From Streptomyces noursei (GTDB lineage Bacteria; Actinomycetota; Actinomycetes; Streptomycetales; Streptomycetaceae): 64,000 nucleotides of DNA. The position numbers were made by a program, and so were the translations under genes. Shown here one piece after another: positions 17,597-26,769 of the stretch. The stretch lies in NCBI RefSeq assembly GCF_016917755.1, contig NZ_CP070326.1, positions 5,952,001 through 6,016,000 on the forward strand, given 5' to 3'. The notes below the pieces were generated by a model. That model was not told where the DNA came from and did no database searches. It saw nothing but the letters and a program-made list of their open reading frames with translations. Numbering within the stretch: position 1 is the first letter of the stretch; each line of letters begins with the position of its first letter.

Positions 17597-20500
17597 CGTG
17601 AGGGGCTGGTGGGGTGCGGGGTCGGGTCGGCGGGCGAGCGGGCGGCGGGCCGCAGGGCCAGGCCCTGGGCGGGGATGCCGTGCCATGCGGTGCCGGGGAC
17701 GAGGTACTCGCCCTTCATGACCAGGGAGAGCGCGTCGAGCAGGACGCCTTCGCCGACGATGCCGTCGTAGAGCACGACCGCGCGGCTGCCGACGGTGGCG
17801 CCCGCCCGGACGGTGACCTTCGACATCTTCATCACCCGGTCCTCGAACAGGTGCGTCTGCAAGCTTACGCCGGGGCCGATCGCCGCGTCGTCGCCCACGT
17901 CGACCAGGTCGAACTCGGTGAGGAAGGTGGTGCCGAGCCATGTCCGGCGGCCGATCCGGGCGCCGAACAGGCGCAGCGCCGGCGGCAGGAACGGGGTGCC
18001 GGCGAGGGCGGCGAGGCCGGCCGGGACGGCTGCCGCCTCGTAGAGGCCGGTGACGAACTCGGTGCGGCGGACGAACCAGCTCCACAGGGGCTCGACGCGC
18101 GGCCGGTAGCGGCCCACGACCAGGAGTTTGAGCAGCGCGCAGGCGGCGATGACGGTCAGGCCGGATGCCATGAGGAGGAGTGGGGCCAGGAGGAGGGGGA
18201 GGGCCGGGGAGGGGCTGTGGGCGAGGGCGGCCAGGGCGAGGAGGAAGAGGAAGGCGGCGGTGCCCAGGAGGGATGCCGGCATGGTGGCGCGGAAGTACTC
18301 GACGGCCAGACGGCGGCGGACCGCCTTGCGGGTGGGGCGGAAGGTCAGCTCCTCGGGGAAGGTGCCGCTGCTCTGGCGTTGGGGGAGGTGGATGGCGGGG
18401 GAGCCCAGCCAGAAGGTGCCGGCCGGCACCTCGTCCTGGGGCGGGACGGTGCCGACGCCGATCAGGGAGTTGGGCCCGGTCCGGGTCCCGGCCGGCAGGT
18501 AGGCGGCGTTGCCGACGAACGCGCGGCGGCCGACCTCGGTGCGGCGGCAGGCGAGATGGCCGCCGGCGAACGCGGCGCCGCCGACCCCGGCCATGTCCGC
18601 GACGAAGCTGCCCTCGCCGAGGGTGAGCAGGTCCGGGTCGAGGTGGGCGGCGGTGGAGACCTCCGCGCCGGGCCCGATCCGGGCGCCCAGCAGCCGCAGC
18701 CAGGGGACGGTGTAGAGGGTGGCGTAAAGGGAGTTGGTGAAGGTGAGGCTGAATTCCAGCAGCTTGTCGGAGAGCCACTTGCGCACGCCGAGGCCGGAGC
18801 GGACCGGGTGGACGCCGACCGGGGTGCGGCGCAGCACCAGATGCTTGGCGCCGGCGATCGCGGCGCAGACGGAGAGGACGTAGAGGGGGGCCGCCAGGGT
18901 CAGGGCGACCAGGACGGTGGGCCCGCTTCCCCAGGCCAGCCAGGTGCACCACATCAGCGCCGCGCTGGGGGCCATGACGGCCAGTGCGAGGAATTCGAGG
19001 AGGACGACGCCCAGTGCCGCGGCGGCCAGGTGCCGTGCCCGCCCGTGCTCCGTCGTGCCGCCGGCGCGCAGCATGTCCTCGATGTGCGGGGCCAGTGCGG
19101 CCACCGGGGAGGGCGGGGAGCCGGCCCAGCGGGCGCCGGGCGGCACCGCCTGGCCCTGGCCGATCACCGACTGCTCGCCGAGTCCGGCGCCGGCCGCCAT
19201 GCGGGCGCCCGGTTCCAGCACCGCATGGGCTCCCACGTAGGCGCGGGGGCCGATGTCTATCGGGGCGACGGTCACCCAGCCGTCCGCGACCCGCCAGGCG
19301 CGCAGCGTGACGCCGTAGCCGACCGAGGCGTCCGCGCCGATCCGGACCAGGGACGGCAGCGGTACGACGCCGGTGGCGATGGTCGTCCGCGGCCCGATCC
19401 GGGCGCCCAGCAGCCGCAGGTAACGGCCCATCAGGGGGGAGCCGGCGAGCGTGGGGAGCGGGCTGACGGCCAGCAGGAGGGCGAGCGTCCACAGGCGGAG
19501 GTAGGTCGCGCCCCACAACGGGTAGCGGCCCGGCCGGATCCCGGCCGCCAGCGGACGGGCGAGGACCGTCGGCAGCAGCCAGCGGATGCCGAAGTAGCCG
19601 ACCACTACGGCCAGTACGGGCCGCACCGGGATCGGAGCCCGGCTGGTGAACGCGCCGTCCTGCCAGCTGAAGACGGTGGCGACGGGCAGGGTGAGGGCGA
19701 AGAGCTGGAGGTAGAGCACCACGGCCTGGACCAGGCCGGCGGCGGTCACCCGGGCACCGCTGTGCCGCAGCGGACGGGGGCGGACCGGCGGCGGGCCGGC
19801 GGGGTCGCCGGCCCGGGTGGCGCCGGTGCCGTCGTCGCGCGCCGCCGCGCCGCCGCCCGCGGCCTCCGTCGCGCCGGGAGCGCCCAGTTGGGCCGCCAGG
19901 CCCCGGACCGTCGGGTGGGCGTAGACGTCGCGCAGGGTGGCGCCGGTGTCGCCGCCGATGCCGCGGCTGCGGAGCAACGAGACGACCTGGGCGGCGAGCA
20001 GCGAGTGCCCGCCGAGGTCGCCGAAGAAGTCCGCGTCGGTGGACAGCGCGTCCGGTCCCATGCCGAACACCTCGGCCCACACGTCCCGCACCCGGCTCTC
20101 CGTCTCGTCCCGCGGCGGCACCACCGGCCGGCCGCCGCTGCCCAGCCTGCGGCCGGTCGGCGCGGGCAGCCGTCTGCGGTCCACCTTGCCGCTGGGCATC
20201 GCCGGCAACCGGGGGAGGATGTCCAGAAAGGGCGGCACCATGTAGGCCGGCAGCCGGTGCCGCAGGCGCTGGTGCAGCCGGGCCACCAGCGCGTCCCCGT
20301 CCGCCGTGCCCGCCTGCCCGCCGCGATCCGGCGCCAGCACCACGTACGCGGACAACTCCCGGTTGTCGCCCTCGCCGTTCCGGTTCGGCAGCGCCACCAG
20401 CGCGGTGGCGGCCTCGGCCACCCCGGGGTCCTCCAGCAGCACGTTGTCGATCTCGCCGAGGTCCACCCGGTAGCCCCGGACCTTCACCTCGTCGTCGGCC

Positions 20501-21741
20501 CGCCCCAGGAACTCGATCTCCCCGTCCGCGGTGATCCGGCCGAGGTCGCCGGTGCGGTAGAGCCGGCCGCCCCGGGGTGCCAGCGGGTGCTCGACGAAGC
20601 GCTCCGCGGTCAGGTCCGGGCGTCCCACATAGCCGCGGGCGAGGCCGGGACCGCCCACGCAGATCTCGCCGACCGCCCCGTCCGGGACCCGCCGGCGCAG
20701 GTCGTCGAGGAGCACCACCGTGTACGTGGGCAGCGGCCGGCCGATGGTGACCGGCCGGCCCGGCCGGAGCTCGGCGACGGTGGCGGTGACGGTGATCTCG
20801 GTCGGCCCGTAGGTGTTCAGGATCCGCCGGCCCGGCCGGCTCCACCGCTCAACGAGCCGGGCCGGGCACGCCTCGCCGCCCACCACGATGCTGCGCACCG
20901 CCGGCAGGTCCCGGGGGATGGTGGCCAGCAGCGTCGGCACGCAGTAGAAGACCGTGACGCCGGATTCCTCCAGGAGGTCGGCGAGTTCGGTGCCCAGCCG
21001 CGCCGATCCGGTGCCGGGCGGCCCCGCGACGACGGTCCCGCCCACCGTCCACGTGGGCCAGATCTCCTCGATGGAGAAGTCGAAGGAGAGCGTCATGCCC
21101 TGGTAGACCCGGTCGTCCGGGCGCACGTCGTAGACGGCGGGGACGACGGCGAGGAAGTTGCAGATGCTGGAGTGGGCGATGGCCACGCCCTTGGGCCGGC
21201 CGCTGGAGCCCGAGGTGTACATGATGTACGCGAGCGGGTCGGTGGGGTCGTCGGCCTCCCGGCCCGGCGGCCCCGCCGGGGCGGTGCGCCGCGCCGGGGC
21301 CGGAAGCGGCCGGGTGGCCGGGGCGGCGGCCAACTCCGCCGCCCCCGCGTCGAGCGCCACCACCTGCGCCCGCAGGCCGTCCACCGTCGCCGCCAGCGCC
21401 GCCACCGTCAGCACCGCGTCCACCTCGGCGTCCGTCACGATGAAGGCGACCCGCTCCGCGGGCGCCGCCGGGTCGATCGGGACGAACGTCCCGCCCGCCT
21501 TGCCCACGGCCAGCAGCGCGGCGTACAGGTCCACCGACCGCGGCACCAGGATCGCGACCCGGGAGCCCTCGCCGATGCCCCGTGCCCGCAGGTGGTGGGC
21601 GAGCCGGTTGGCGCGGGCGTCGAGTTCGGCGTAGGTCAGCGTGTGCGGCCCGCATTCCAGCGCCGTCGCCGACGGCACGCGGTCACAGGTGGATTCGAAG
21701 AGGCGGTGCAGCCGCGCCGCGACCCGCCTGGTCGTGGTCAT
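17593..21741 (-). CDS. Pls/PosA-type membrane nonribosomal peptide synthetase
   Basis: 1382 residues. Adenylation domain ~20-520 with A3 YTSGSSGRPKG, A5 NTYGPTE, A7 YRTGDLGRI, A8 VKVRGYRVDLGEID and A10 PSGKVDRR; carrier domain ~555-625 with DFFGDLGGHSLLA (Ser near 580). The C-terminal ~700 residues have about six membrane helices and three tandem units, each opening with RL[LF]GARIG (near 780, 1020 and 1263). This is the architecture of epsilon-poly-L-lysine synthetase and relatives, which make isopeptide-linked homopolymers without a condensation domain. By-eye specificity residues are D-F-E-Y-V-G-T-V-T-K, like lysine codes (D-x-E-x-I-G-S-V); a basic diamino acid is therefore the best guess. 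ATG has GGAG just upstream. Confidence 0.93.
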   Translation of the reverse strand: MTTTRRVAARLHRLFESTCDRVPSATALECGPHTLTYAELDARANRLAHHLRARGIGEGSRVAILVPRSVDLYAALLAVGKAGGTFVPIDPAAPAERVAFIVTDAEVDAVLTVAALAATVDGLRAQVVALDAGAAELAAAPATRPLPAPARRTAPAGPPGREADDPTDPLAYIMYTSGSSGRPKGVAIAHSSICNFLAVVPAVYDVRPDDRVYQGMTLSFDFSIEEIWPTWTVGGTVVAGPPGTGSARLGTELADLLEESGVTVFYCVPTLLATIPRDLPAVRSIVVGGEACPARLVERWSRPGRRILNTYGPTEITVTATVAELRPGRPVTIGRPLPTYTVVLLDDLRRRVPDGAVGEICVGGPGLARGYVGRPDLTAERFVEHPLAPRGGRLYRTGDLGRITADGEIEFLGRADDEVKVRGYRVDLGEIDNVLLEDPGVAEAATALVALPNRNGEGDNRELSAYVVLAPDRGGQAGTADGDALVARLHQRLRHRLPAYMVPPFLDILPRLPAMPSGKVDRRRLPAPTGRRLGSGGRPVVPPRDETESRVRDVWAEVFGMGPDALSTDADFFGDLGGHSLLAAQVVSLLRSRGIGGDTGATLRDVYAHPTVRGLAAQLGAPGATEAAGGGAAARDDGTGATRAGDPAGPPPVRPRPLRHSGARVTAAGLVQAVVLYLQLFALTLPVATVFSWQDGAFTSRAPIPVRPVLAVVVGYFGIRWLLPTVLARPLAAGIRPGRYPLWGATYLRLWTLALLLAVSPLPTLAGSPLMGRYLRLLGARIGPRTTIATGVVPLPSLVRIGADASVGYGVTLRAWRVADGWVTVAPIDIGPRAYVGAHAVLEPGARMAAGAGLGEQSVIGQGQAVPPGARWAGSPPSPVAALAPHIEDMLRAGGTTEHGRARHLAAAALGVVLLEFLALAVMAPSAALMWCTWLAWGSGPTVLVALTLAAPLYVLSVCAAIAGAKHLVLRRTPVGVHPVRSGLGVRKWLSDKLLEFSLTFTNSLYATLYTVPWLRLLGARIGPGAEVSTAAHLDPDLLTLGEGSFVADMAGVGGAAFAGGHLACRRTEVGRRAFVGNAAYLPAGTRTGPNSLIGVGTVPPQDEVPAGTFWLGSPAIHLPQRQSSGTFPEELTFRPTRKAVRRRLAVEYFRATMPASLLGTAAFLFLLALAALAHSPSPALPLLLAPLLLMASGLTVIAACALLKLLVVGRYRPRVEPLWSWFVRRTEFVTGLYEAAAVPAGLAALAGTPFLPPALRLFGARIGRRTWLGTTFLTEFDLVDVGDDAAIGPGVSLQTHLFEDRVMKMSKVTVRAGATVGSRAVVLYDGIVGEGVLLDALSLVMKGEYLVPGTAWHGIPAQGLALRPAARSPADPTPHPTSPSR

Positions 21742-22003
21742 GACTCCATCGCATCGCCGATCATCCGTGATCGCATGTCCGGTCCCGCAACGGCCCGGCC
21801 GACCTGCTCGTCCGGTGCGGACCGCGGGCCGGGCGGGGCCCGTCAGCCGCGACACGAGCGGTCACCCGATCGTATGGCCGCGGTCACGCCGGGCCACCGC
21901 GCACGCCTCGGCGCTCCAGGCTGGGAGGCGCCCCCACCCCACCCGGGGCCCGTTCCCGACCGAGCCGGGGACCCGCCCCGGCCCACGGAAGGCCCGGCCC
22001 GTC

Positions 22004-22216
22004 ATGCCCCTGCCGCCGCCGCACTGCCCGACGCCCGACTGCGACGACCACCTGTGGAAGGACACCACCACCACCGAGTTCCACTGGGACAACTGGCGCT
22101 GGCGTTGCCACCGTTGCGACAAGAAGTGGTACCCGACCCGCGAGCAGATCGAGGAGTACCGGCACGCGGTCGGGGCGGGCCGCCGGGATCCCCGGATGGC
22201 GGCCCGCCGTCACTAG
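22004..22216 (+). CDS. Small zinc-ribbon-like protein
   Basis: 70 residues, with CPTPDCDDHLW near residue 8 and CHRCDKKWYPTREQ near residue 40, i.e. two paired-cysteine knuckles around a WDNWRWR core. This suits a single zinc ribbon; no enzyme domain. GGAAGG lies about 14 nt before the ATG. Divergent from the Pls-type synthetase and convergent with fabV. Possibly a nucleic-acid-binding or adaptor protein; function unknown. Confidence 0.65.
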   Translation: MPLPPPHCPTPDCDDHLWKDTTTTEFHWDNWRWRCHRCDKKWYPTREQIEEYRHAVGAGRRDPRMAARRH

Positions 22217-22243
22217 GTCGTCACCGGCGCGGGGCAGCGGCCG

Positions 22244-23461
22244 TCAGGCGGGCTGCCCCGGCCACGGCACCTCGATGTCGACCGGCGCGCCGTAGTCGAC
22301 GCCGGGGACCGCGAAGCCGTAGAGGCGGTGCACCTCGCCGTGGAACCAGCCCAGGTCGGCGAGTTGCGCGATGTCCTCCGTCGTGGCCGCCTGCCAGCGC
22401 TCGGCGACCGCGGCCTGGATCTCCGGGTCCAACTCCCAGGTGTCCAGGCGGATCCGGCCCTCCTCGTCCAGGTCGAGCGGGCGGACCCCGGTGAGCTGGT
22501 CCCACAGGGCGCTCAGCTGCGCGGTCGGCGGCACCATCCGCTCGTCGAGGACGCCGCGCAGCAGCCCGACGTAGAGCGCGATGCCGGGGATGGCGGTGGA
22601 GGACTGGGTGACCGCGGCGCCGTTGACGGAGGTCACCGCGCGCCCGCCGACCAGCTCGGACAGCCGCTTGTCGAGGGCGCGGGCGGTGCCCTCCAGGTGC
22701 GCCTTGGCGGCGCCGATGGTGCCCTTGCGGTAGATCGCCTCGGTCAGCGTCGAGCCGATGTAGGAGAGCGCGGCGGTGGCGAAGCCGTCGGCGAGCAGAC
22801 CGCGGCCGGCCAGATGGTCGATCCAGCGCTCCCAGTCGGCGCCGCCCATGACCGCCACGGTGTGCGCGATGTCCTCCTCGGCGGCCGGCGCGGTCTCCAC
22901 CTCCTTGACCTCGGGCGCGCCCTCGTCGTCGAAGACCAGGGTCTTGGTACGGGACGACGCGCCGATCGGCTGGAGGACCGAGGCGTGGACGGTGCCGGTG
23001 TCGGGGTCGGTGCGCCGCGGCGCGGCCACCGAGTAGATCAGGTAGTCCAGCTTGCCGCCGAACCGCTCCACGAGCAGGTCGGCGACCTGCTCCTTCATCG
23101 CGTCGGAGAACGCGTCCCCGTTGAGGAAGACCATGTCCCGCCCGACCTCGCGGGCCAGCTCGGCGGTCGCGGCGGTGCGGTACCAGCCGGCGGTGGCGGT
23201 GCGTCGGGCGGTGGCCGGCTTCTCGAAGCAGACGCCGATGCCGCGGATCCCGGCGCGCTTGAGACCGGCCAAGGTGGCGGCCAGCCCGTAACCGGCGGAC
23301 GAGCCGATGACGAGGGCCACCGGGCCGTCGGCCGACGGCGGTGTGGCCGGGGCGGCCACGGCCTCCCACATGTCGCAGACCAGCTGTCGGCACCCCGCGG
23401 GGTGGGAGTCGAGGAAGAGGAACCCGCGGCTGCGGGGACGGTCGATGACGCGCTCGGTCAC
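22244..23461 (-). CDS. fabV: Trans-2-enoyl-ACP/CoA reductase FabV
   Basis: NADH-dependent reduction of the trans-2 double bond in fatty-acid chain elongation, or of crotonyl-CoA. 405 residues from a GTG with AAGGA 7 nt upstream. SDR-type cofactor motif IGSSAGYGLAATLAGLKRAG near residue 50, substrate region WYRTAATAELAREVG, and the Y-x8-K-type active-site region SYIGSTLTEAIYRKGTIGAA. FabV C-terminal block WFHGEVHRLYGFAVPGVDY is intact. In Streptomyces FabI is the usual enoyl reductase; FabV could give triclosan tolerance or serve a specialised pathway. Confidence 0.93.
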   Translation of the reverse strand: MTERVIDRPRSRGFLFLDSHPAGCRQLVCDMWEAVAAPATPPSADGPVALVIGSSAGYGLAATLAGLKRAGIRGIGVCFEKPATARRTATAGWYRTAATAELAREVGRDMVFLNGDAFSDAMKEQVADLLVERFGGKLDYLIYSVAAPRRTDPDTGTVHASVLQPIGASSRTKTLVFDDEGAPEVKEVETAPAAEEDIAHTVAVMGGADWERWIDHLAGRGLLADGFATAALSYIGSTLTEAIYRKGTIGAAKAHLEGTARALDKRLSELVGGRAVTSVNGAAVTQSSTAIPGIALYVGLLRGVLDERMVPPTAQLSALWDQLTGVRPLDLDEEGRIRLDTWELDPEIQAAVAERWQAATTEDIAQLADLGWFHGEVHRLYGFAVPGVDYGAPVDIEVPWPGQPA

Positions 23462-23676
23462 GTGAGGGTCCTTGGGACGGTTCGGACAGGACACCACTGA
23501 TTGTCCCGATCTTTTCGCGGTCGCCGCCCCCGCCCCCGCCCGGCGCGGCGGACCGGCATAGTAGGGCGCGGCCCCTGCAGGGGCATGACAGTCACCACGG
23601 CGCACCAGCCGGTGCCGGCCGCCAGCCGTCCCGTGCCGCGCCCGCACGCCCGTACGCACCAGGGGGGAACCGCACC

Positions 23677-24924
23677 GTGCCGTCCATACCACCCGTCCCG
23701 TCCATCCCGTCCACACCATCGGCCTCGCAGGAGTGCCGCCGGCCGGCCGCGGGGGCGGGCCGGGCCCGTTCCCGTCGCCGGACCGGGCTGGCCGCCGCCG
23801 CGGCCGCCGTGCTGCTCGCCGTCACCGCGACCGCCTGCGGCCCCGACGGCAACGCCGCCTCCGGGGCGGGGAGTTCGGCCGCCGGGGAGCAGAAGGCCGG
23901 CGGCCCACGGCTGCCCGACGGGGCGCCGACCAGCCTCGACGACCTCAAGAAGTGGCAGGACGGCGGCTGGAATAACTGGGAGAAATGGGCCCATAAGGCT
24001 CAGGACTTCGCCAACCCGATCATCAAGGACCACTGGAAGGCCGACCGGATGGCGCAGGCCCAGGCCGCGCCGGACGTCGGCGTGCGGGCCTCCGAGGCGG
24101 TCGGCGGCAGCGGCGCCACCGACCCCGAACCCCGCCCGATCAACGCCGAAGAGGTGGCCCGCCCCTACCACCGCAACATGGCCCCGGTCGGGAAGATCTT
24201 CTTCGACAGCCCCAAGGGCCCGATGGTCTGCTCCGGCACCATCGTCGAGGACCCGGCGCACCCGGGGAAGTCCAACCTCGTGTGGACCGCGGGCCACTGC
24301 GTCCACTCCGGCCGGCAGGGCGGCTGGATGCGCAACATCGTCTTCGTGCCGTCGTACAACGACCACGGCGTGCCGATGAGTCAGGTCGGCACCGCCCCCA
24401 CCGAGCAGGTCACCCCGTACGGCCGCTTCTGGGCCGACTGGATCACGACCTCCGGCGAGTGGATAGACATGGGCAGCTCCTCGTCCGGCAACGGCGGCTC
24501 CGCCTACGACTTCGCGGTGCTGCACGTCCGGCCGGAGAACGGCGGCGGCAAGTCCCTCCAGGAGACCGTCGGCGCCGCGGCCCAGGTGTGGTTCAACGCC
24601 CCGCACGCCGACCGCATCAGCTCCGTCAAGGCGTTCGGCTACCCGGCCGCGCCGCCCTACGACGGCGCCCGGATGATGGCCTGCCTCGACCGCCCCGGCC
24701 GCCTCACCATGCAACAGGGCACGCCCGCCATGGACCGGATCGGCTGCACCATGACCGGCGGCACGTCCGGCGGCGGCTGGTTCGTCGGCCGCGGCGGCAA
24801 GCTCACGCTGATCTCCAACACCTCGATCAGCTCCAACGCCCACACCTGGCTGGCCGGCCCGTACCTGGGCCCGGAGGCGCAACGCGTCTTCAACACGATC
24901 AGCGCGAAGTTCGCGGGGCAGTAG
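23677..24924 (+). CDS. Secreted trypsin-like serine protease, probable lipoprotein
   Basis: 415 residues. The N-terminus ends with RSRRRTGLAAAAAAVLLAVT and a lipobox-like TATAC (Cys54), so it is exported and perhaps lipidated. The mature domain is chymotrypsin-like: His in LVWTAGHCVHSG, Asp in GSAYDFAVLHV, Ser in MTGGTSGGGWFVG, giving a complete triad. An acidic/aromatic region (KKWQDGGWNNWEKWAHKAQD) precedes it. Start GTG or an ATG-equivalent near 23677; earlier in-frame starts are possible but the PSIPPVPSIP stretch is already low complexity. Monocistronic, ending in a bidirectional hairpin. Confidence 0.9.
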   Translation: MPSIPPVPSIPSTPSASQECRRPAAGAGRARSRRRTGLAAAAAAVLLAVTATACGPDGNAASGAGSSAAGEQKAGGPRLPDGAPTSLDDLKKWQDGGWNNWEKWAHKAQDFANPIIKDHWKADRMAQAQAAPDVGVRASEAVGGSGATDPEPRPINAEEVARPYHRNMAPVGKIFFDSPKGPMVCSGTIVEDPAHPGKSNLVWTAGHCVHSGRQGGWMRNIVFVPSYNDHGVPMSQVGTAPTEQVTPYGRFWADWITTSGEWIDMGSSSSGNGGSAYDFAVLHVRPENGGGKSLQETVGAAAQVWFNAPHADRISSVKAFGYPAAPPYDGARMMACLDRPGRLTMQQGTPAMDRIGCTMTGGTSGGGWFVGRGGKLTLISNTSISSNAHTWLAGPYLGPEAQRVFNTISAKFAGQ

Positions 24925-24953
24925 CGGCCGCCCGGCCACGACCGCAACGCACC

Positions 24954-24987
24954 GCCCCCGGCCCGCAGTTGAGCGGGTACCGGGGGC
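24954..24987. terminator. Bidirectional terminator after the protease gene
   Basis: Nested stem GCCCCCGG-CCCGC / GCGGG-TA-CCGGGGGC, between convergent stops at 24924 and 25018. Confidence 0.8.
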
Positions 24988-25017
24988 TCGTCGTGCGGCG
25001 GCCCGCCCCCGGCCCCG

Positions 25018-25284
25018 TCAGCCCTCGGTGGCCGTCCCGGCCGCCGCCTCGCGGCGCAGGGCGCGGACGCCCCGGAACCCGATCACGCCGATAGCCGTCC
25101 CCAGAAGAAAGGACACCACGGCGAGCAGCAGGTGGACCCAGAAGTACGCGGTCGGATCGCCGGCCGAGTCGAAGGCAAGACCGCTGGCATCCTTGATCAA
25201 ATTTTTGACGAAAGTGAACCAGATGCACCAGCTCCACACCCCGAAGGCGAGCAGGAACCAGGACACGGGGCGAGAGAGCTTCAT
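25018..25284 (-). CDS. Small two-helix membrane protein (SCO4848-like)
   Basis: 88 residues: MKLSRPVSWFLLAFGVWSWC starts a first helix, a loop KNLIKDASGLAFDSAGDPTA, then a second helix WVHLLLAVVSFLLGTAIGVI and a basic tail. The pattern and its place beside a D,D-carboxypeptidase match what I recall as the SCO4848 membrane family; identity is from memory. Divergent from the carboxypeptidase across ~100 bp. Function unknown, perhaps linked to the cell envelope. Confidence 0.75.
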   Translation of the reverse strand: MKLSRPVSWFLLAFGVWSWCIWFTFVKNLIKDASGLAFDSAGDPTAYFWVHLLLAVVSFLLGTAIGVIGFRGVRALRREAAAGTATEG

Positions 25285-25384
25285 GGGTTCCAGTATGGGC
25301 GGCGGCTCCATCCGGCCGTTCGGAGGGGCACTCTTCCGTGGGGCGCGTTCTAAGAGGCGGTCGCAGACGGGTACGTTCACGGAC

Positions 25385-26653
25385 GTGCCGACGACCAAGA
25401 GTGCCTCCGCGTCCCCCTCCGCCGTTCGTACCGTCGCCGCGTTGGCGTCCTCCGCGCTGCTGGTGTCGCCCCTGCTGGCCGGCACCGCGCACGCCGCCCC
25501 CGCGGACGGGGGGCAGCTGCCCAAGGCCCCCGTGCCGCCCGCGAAGATGTCACAGGTCGGCGGCGAGCGGCTGGGCCGGCCCGGCGTCCAGGTGCAGCTC
25601 CAGGCGGGCGCGCCCGCGCTCCCCAAGGAGCTCACCGCCCGCTCGTGGATCATCTCCGACGCCGAGTCCGGCGAGGTGCTGGCCGCGAAGAACCCGCACT
25701 GGCAGCTGGCGCCGGCCAGCACGCTGAAGATGCTGTTCGCCGACACCGTGCTGCCGAAGTTCCCCAAGACCCAGACGTACAAGGTCAAGCCGGCCGACCT
25801 GGCCGGTATGGGCACCGGCAGCAGCCTCGTGGGGATAAAGGAGAACCTCACGTACACCGTGCACGACCTGTGGCTGGGGGTCTTCCTGCGGTCCGGGAAC
25901 GACGCGGTGCACACGCTCTCGGCGATGAACGGCGGCACCGAGGCCACCGTCAAGGAGATGCAGAAGCGGGCGGTGGAGCTGAACGCCACCGACACGCACG
26001 TGATCACGCCGGACGGCTACGACGCACCGGGGCAGGTGTCCAGCGCCTACGACCTGAGCCTGTTCGCCCGGGCCGGGCTCAAGAACCCGGACTTCCGGGA
26101 GTACTGCTCCACGGCGAGCGCGCAGTTCCCGGGCGACATGGGCAAGGACGGCAAGCGGGCGACCTTCGGCATCCAGAACACCAACCGACTGCTCAGCGGC
26201 GACTTCGACATCAAGCCGTACCCGGGCATCGCGGGCGTGAAGAACGGCTCCACGACCAACGCCGGGTCCACGTTCACCGGGGTCGCCCAGCACGGCGACC
26301 GCAAGCTGCTGGTCACCGTCATGAACCCGGAGAAGAAGCAGCACAACGAGGCGTACCGGGAGGCCGCCAAGCTCTTCGACTGGGGCTTCGCCGCGGACGG
26401 CAAGGTGGACCCGGTCGGCAGCCTCGTCGACCCCAAGGGCGCGGGCAACGGCGCCGGCGGCGCCAAGGACGGCGACAAGGAGACCCAGGCCGCGCTGGAC
26501 TCCGCCGGCGGCTGGGGCGGACCGTGGACGGCCGCCGGCATCGGCGGCGCGGTGGTGGTCCTGCTGGGCGCGGTGGTGTTCTTCGCCCGCCGCCGGCGGG
26601 CGCTGCCGGATGGCGAGCGGGGGCGCCGGGGCGCGGGCCGGCGGAAGAAGTGA
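25385..26653 (+). CDS. D-alanyl-D-alanine carboxypeptidase (class C low-molecular-weight PBP)
   Basis: Trims pentapeptide stems of peptidoglycan outside the membrane. 422 residues: export signal to AHAAP near residue 38, peptidase S11 domain ~75-345 with catalytic SxxK in PASTLKM, SxN in LRSGNDAV and the third motif as KNG in GVKNGSTTNAG (Asn replaces the usual Thr, seen in this Streptomyces group). A C-terminal helix GIGGAVVVLLGAVVFFARR with basic tail anchors it. Start GTG at 25385 (VPTTKSASAS) gives a normal signal peptide; the longer open frame is not conserved. Ends before a strong hairpin. Confidence 0.93.
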   Translation: MPTTKSASASPSAVRTVAALASSALLVSPLLAGTAHAAPADGGQLPKAPVPPAKMSQVGGERLGRPGVQVQLQAGAPALPKELTARSWIISDAESGEVLAAKNPHWQLAPASTLKMLFADTVLPKFPKTQTYKVKPADLAGMGTGSSLVGIKENLTYTVHDLWLGVFLRSGNDAVHTLSAMNGGTEATVKEMQKRAVELNATDTHVITPDGYDAPGQVSSAYDLSLFARAGLKNPDFREYCSTASAQFPGDMGKDGKRATFGIQNTNRLLSGDFDIKPYPGIAGVKNGSTTNAGSTFTGVAQHGDRKLLVTVMNPEKKQHNEAYREAAKLFDWGFAADGKVDPVGSLVDPKGAGNGAGGAKDGDKETQAALDSAGGWGGPWTAAGIGGAVVVLLGAVVFFARRRRALPDGERGRRGAGRRKK

Positions 26654-26685
26654 CCGCGCGGGGCTGAGACCGGGGGCCGGGCCCG

Positions 26686-26721
26686 CCGGGTGCCGGCCGG
26701 GAGGCGGCGGCCGGCACCCGG
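26686..26721. terminator. Terminator between carboxypeptidase and YihY genes
   Basis: Perfect 14-bp stem CCGGGTGCCGGCCG / CGGCCGGCACCCGG with an 8-nt loop, between convergent genes. Confidence 0.85.
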
Positions 26722-26769
26722 TACCCGGCACGGTCGGCACGTCCCGCGCCGGTCACCTCCCCGCGGGCG

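Noticed and set aside
17614..22494. 1626-codon plus-strand open frame across the Pls-type gene
   Set aside because: Gly/Ala/Arg/Gln-rich repeats with no domain; antisense shadow of a synthetase with intact motifs.
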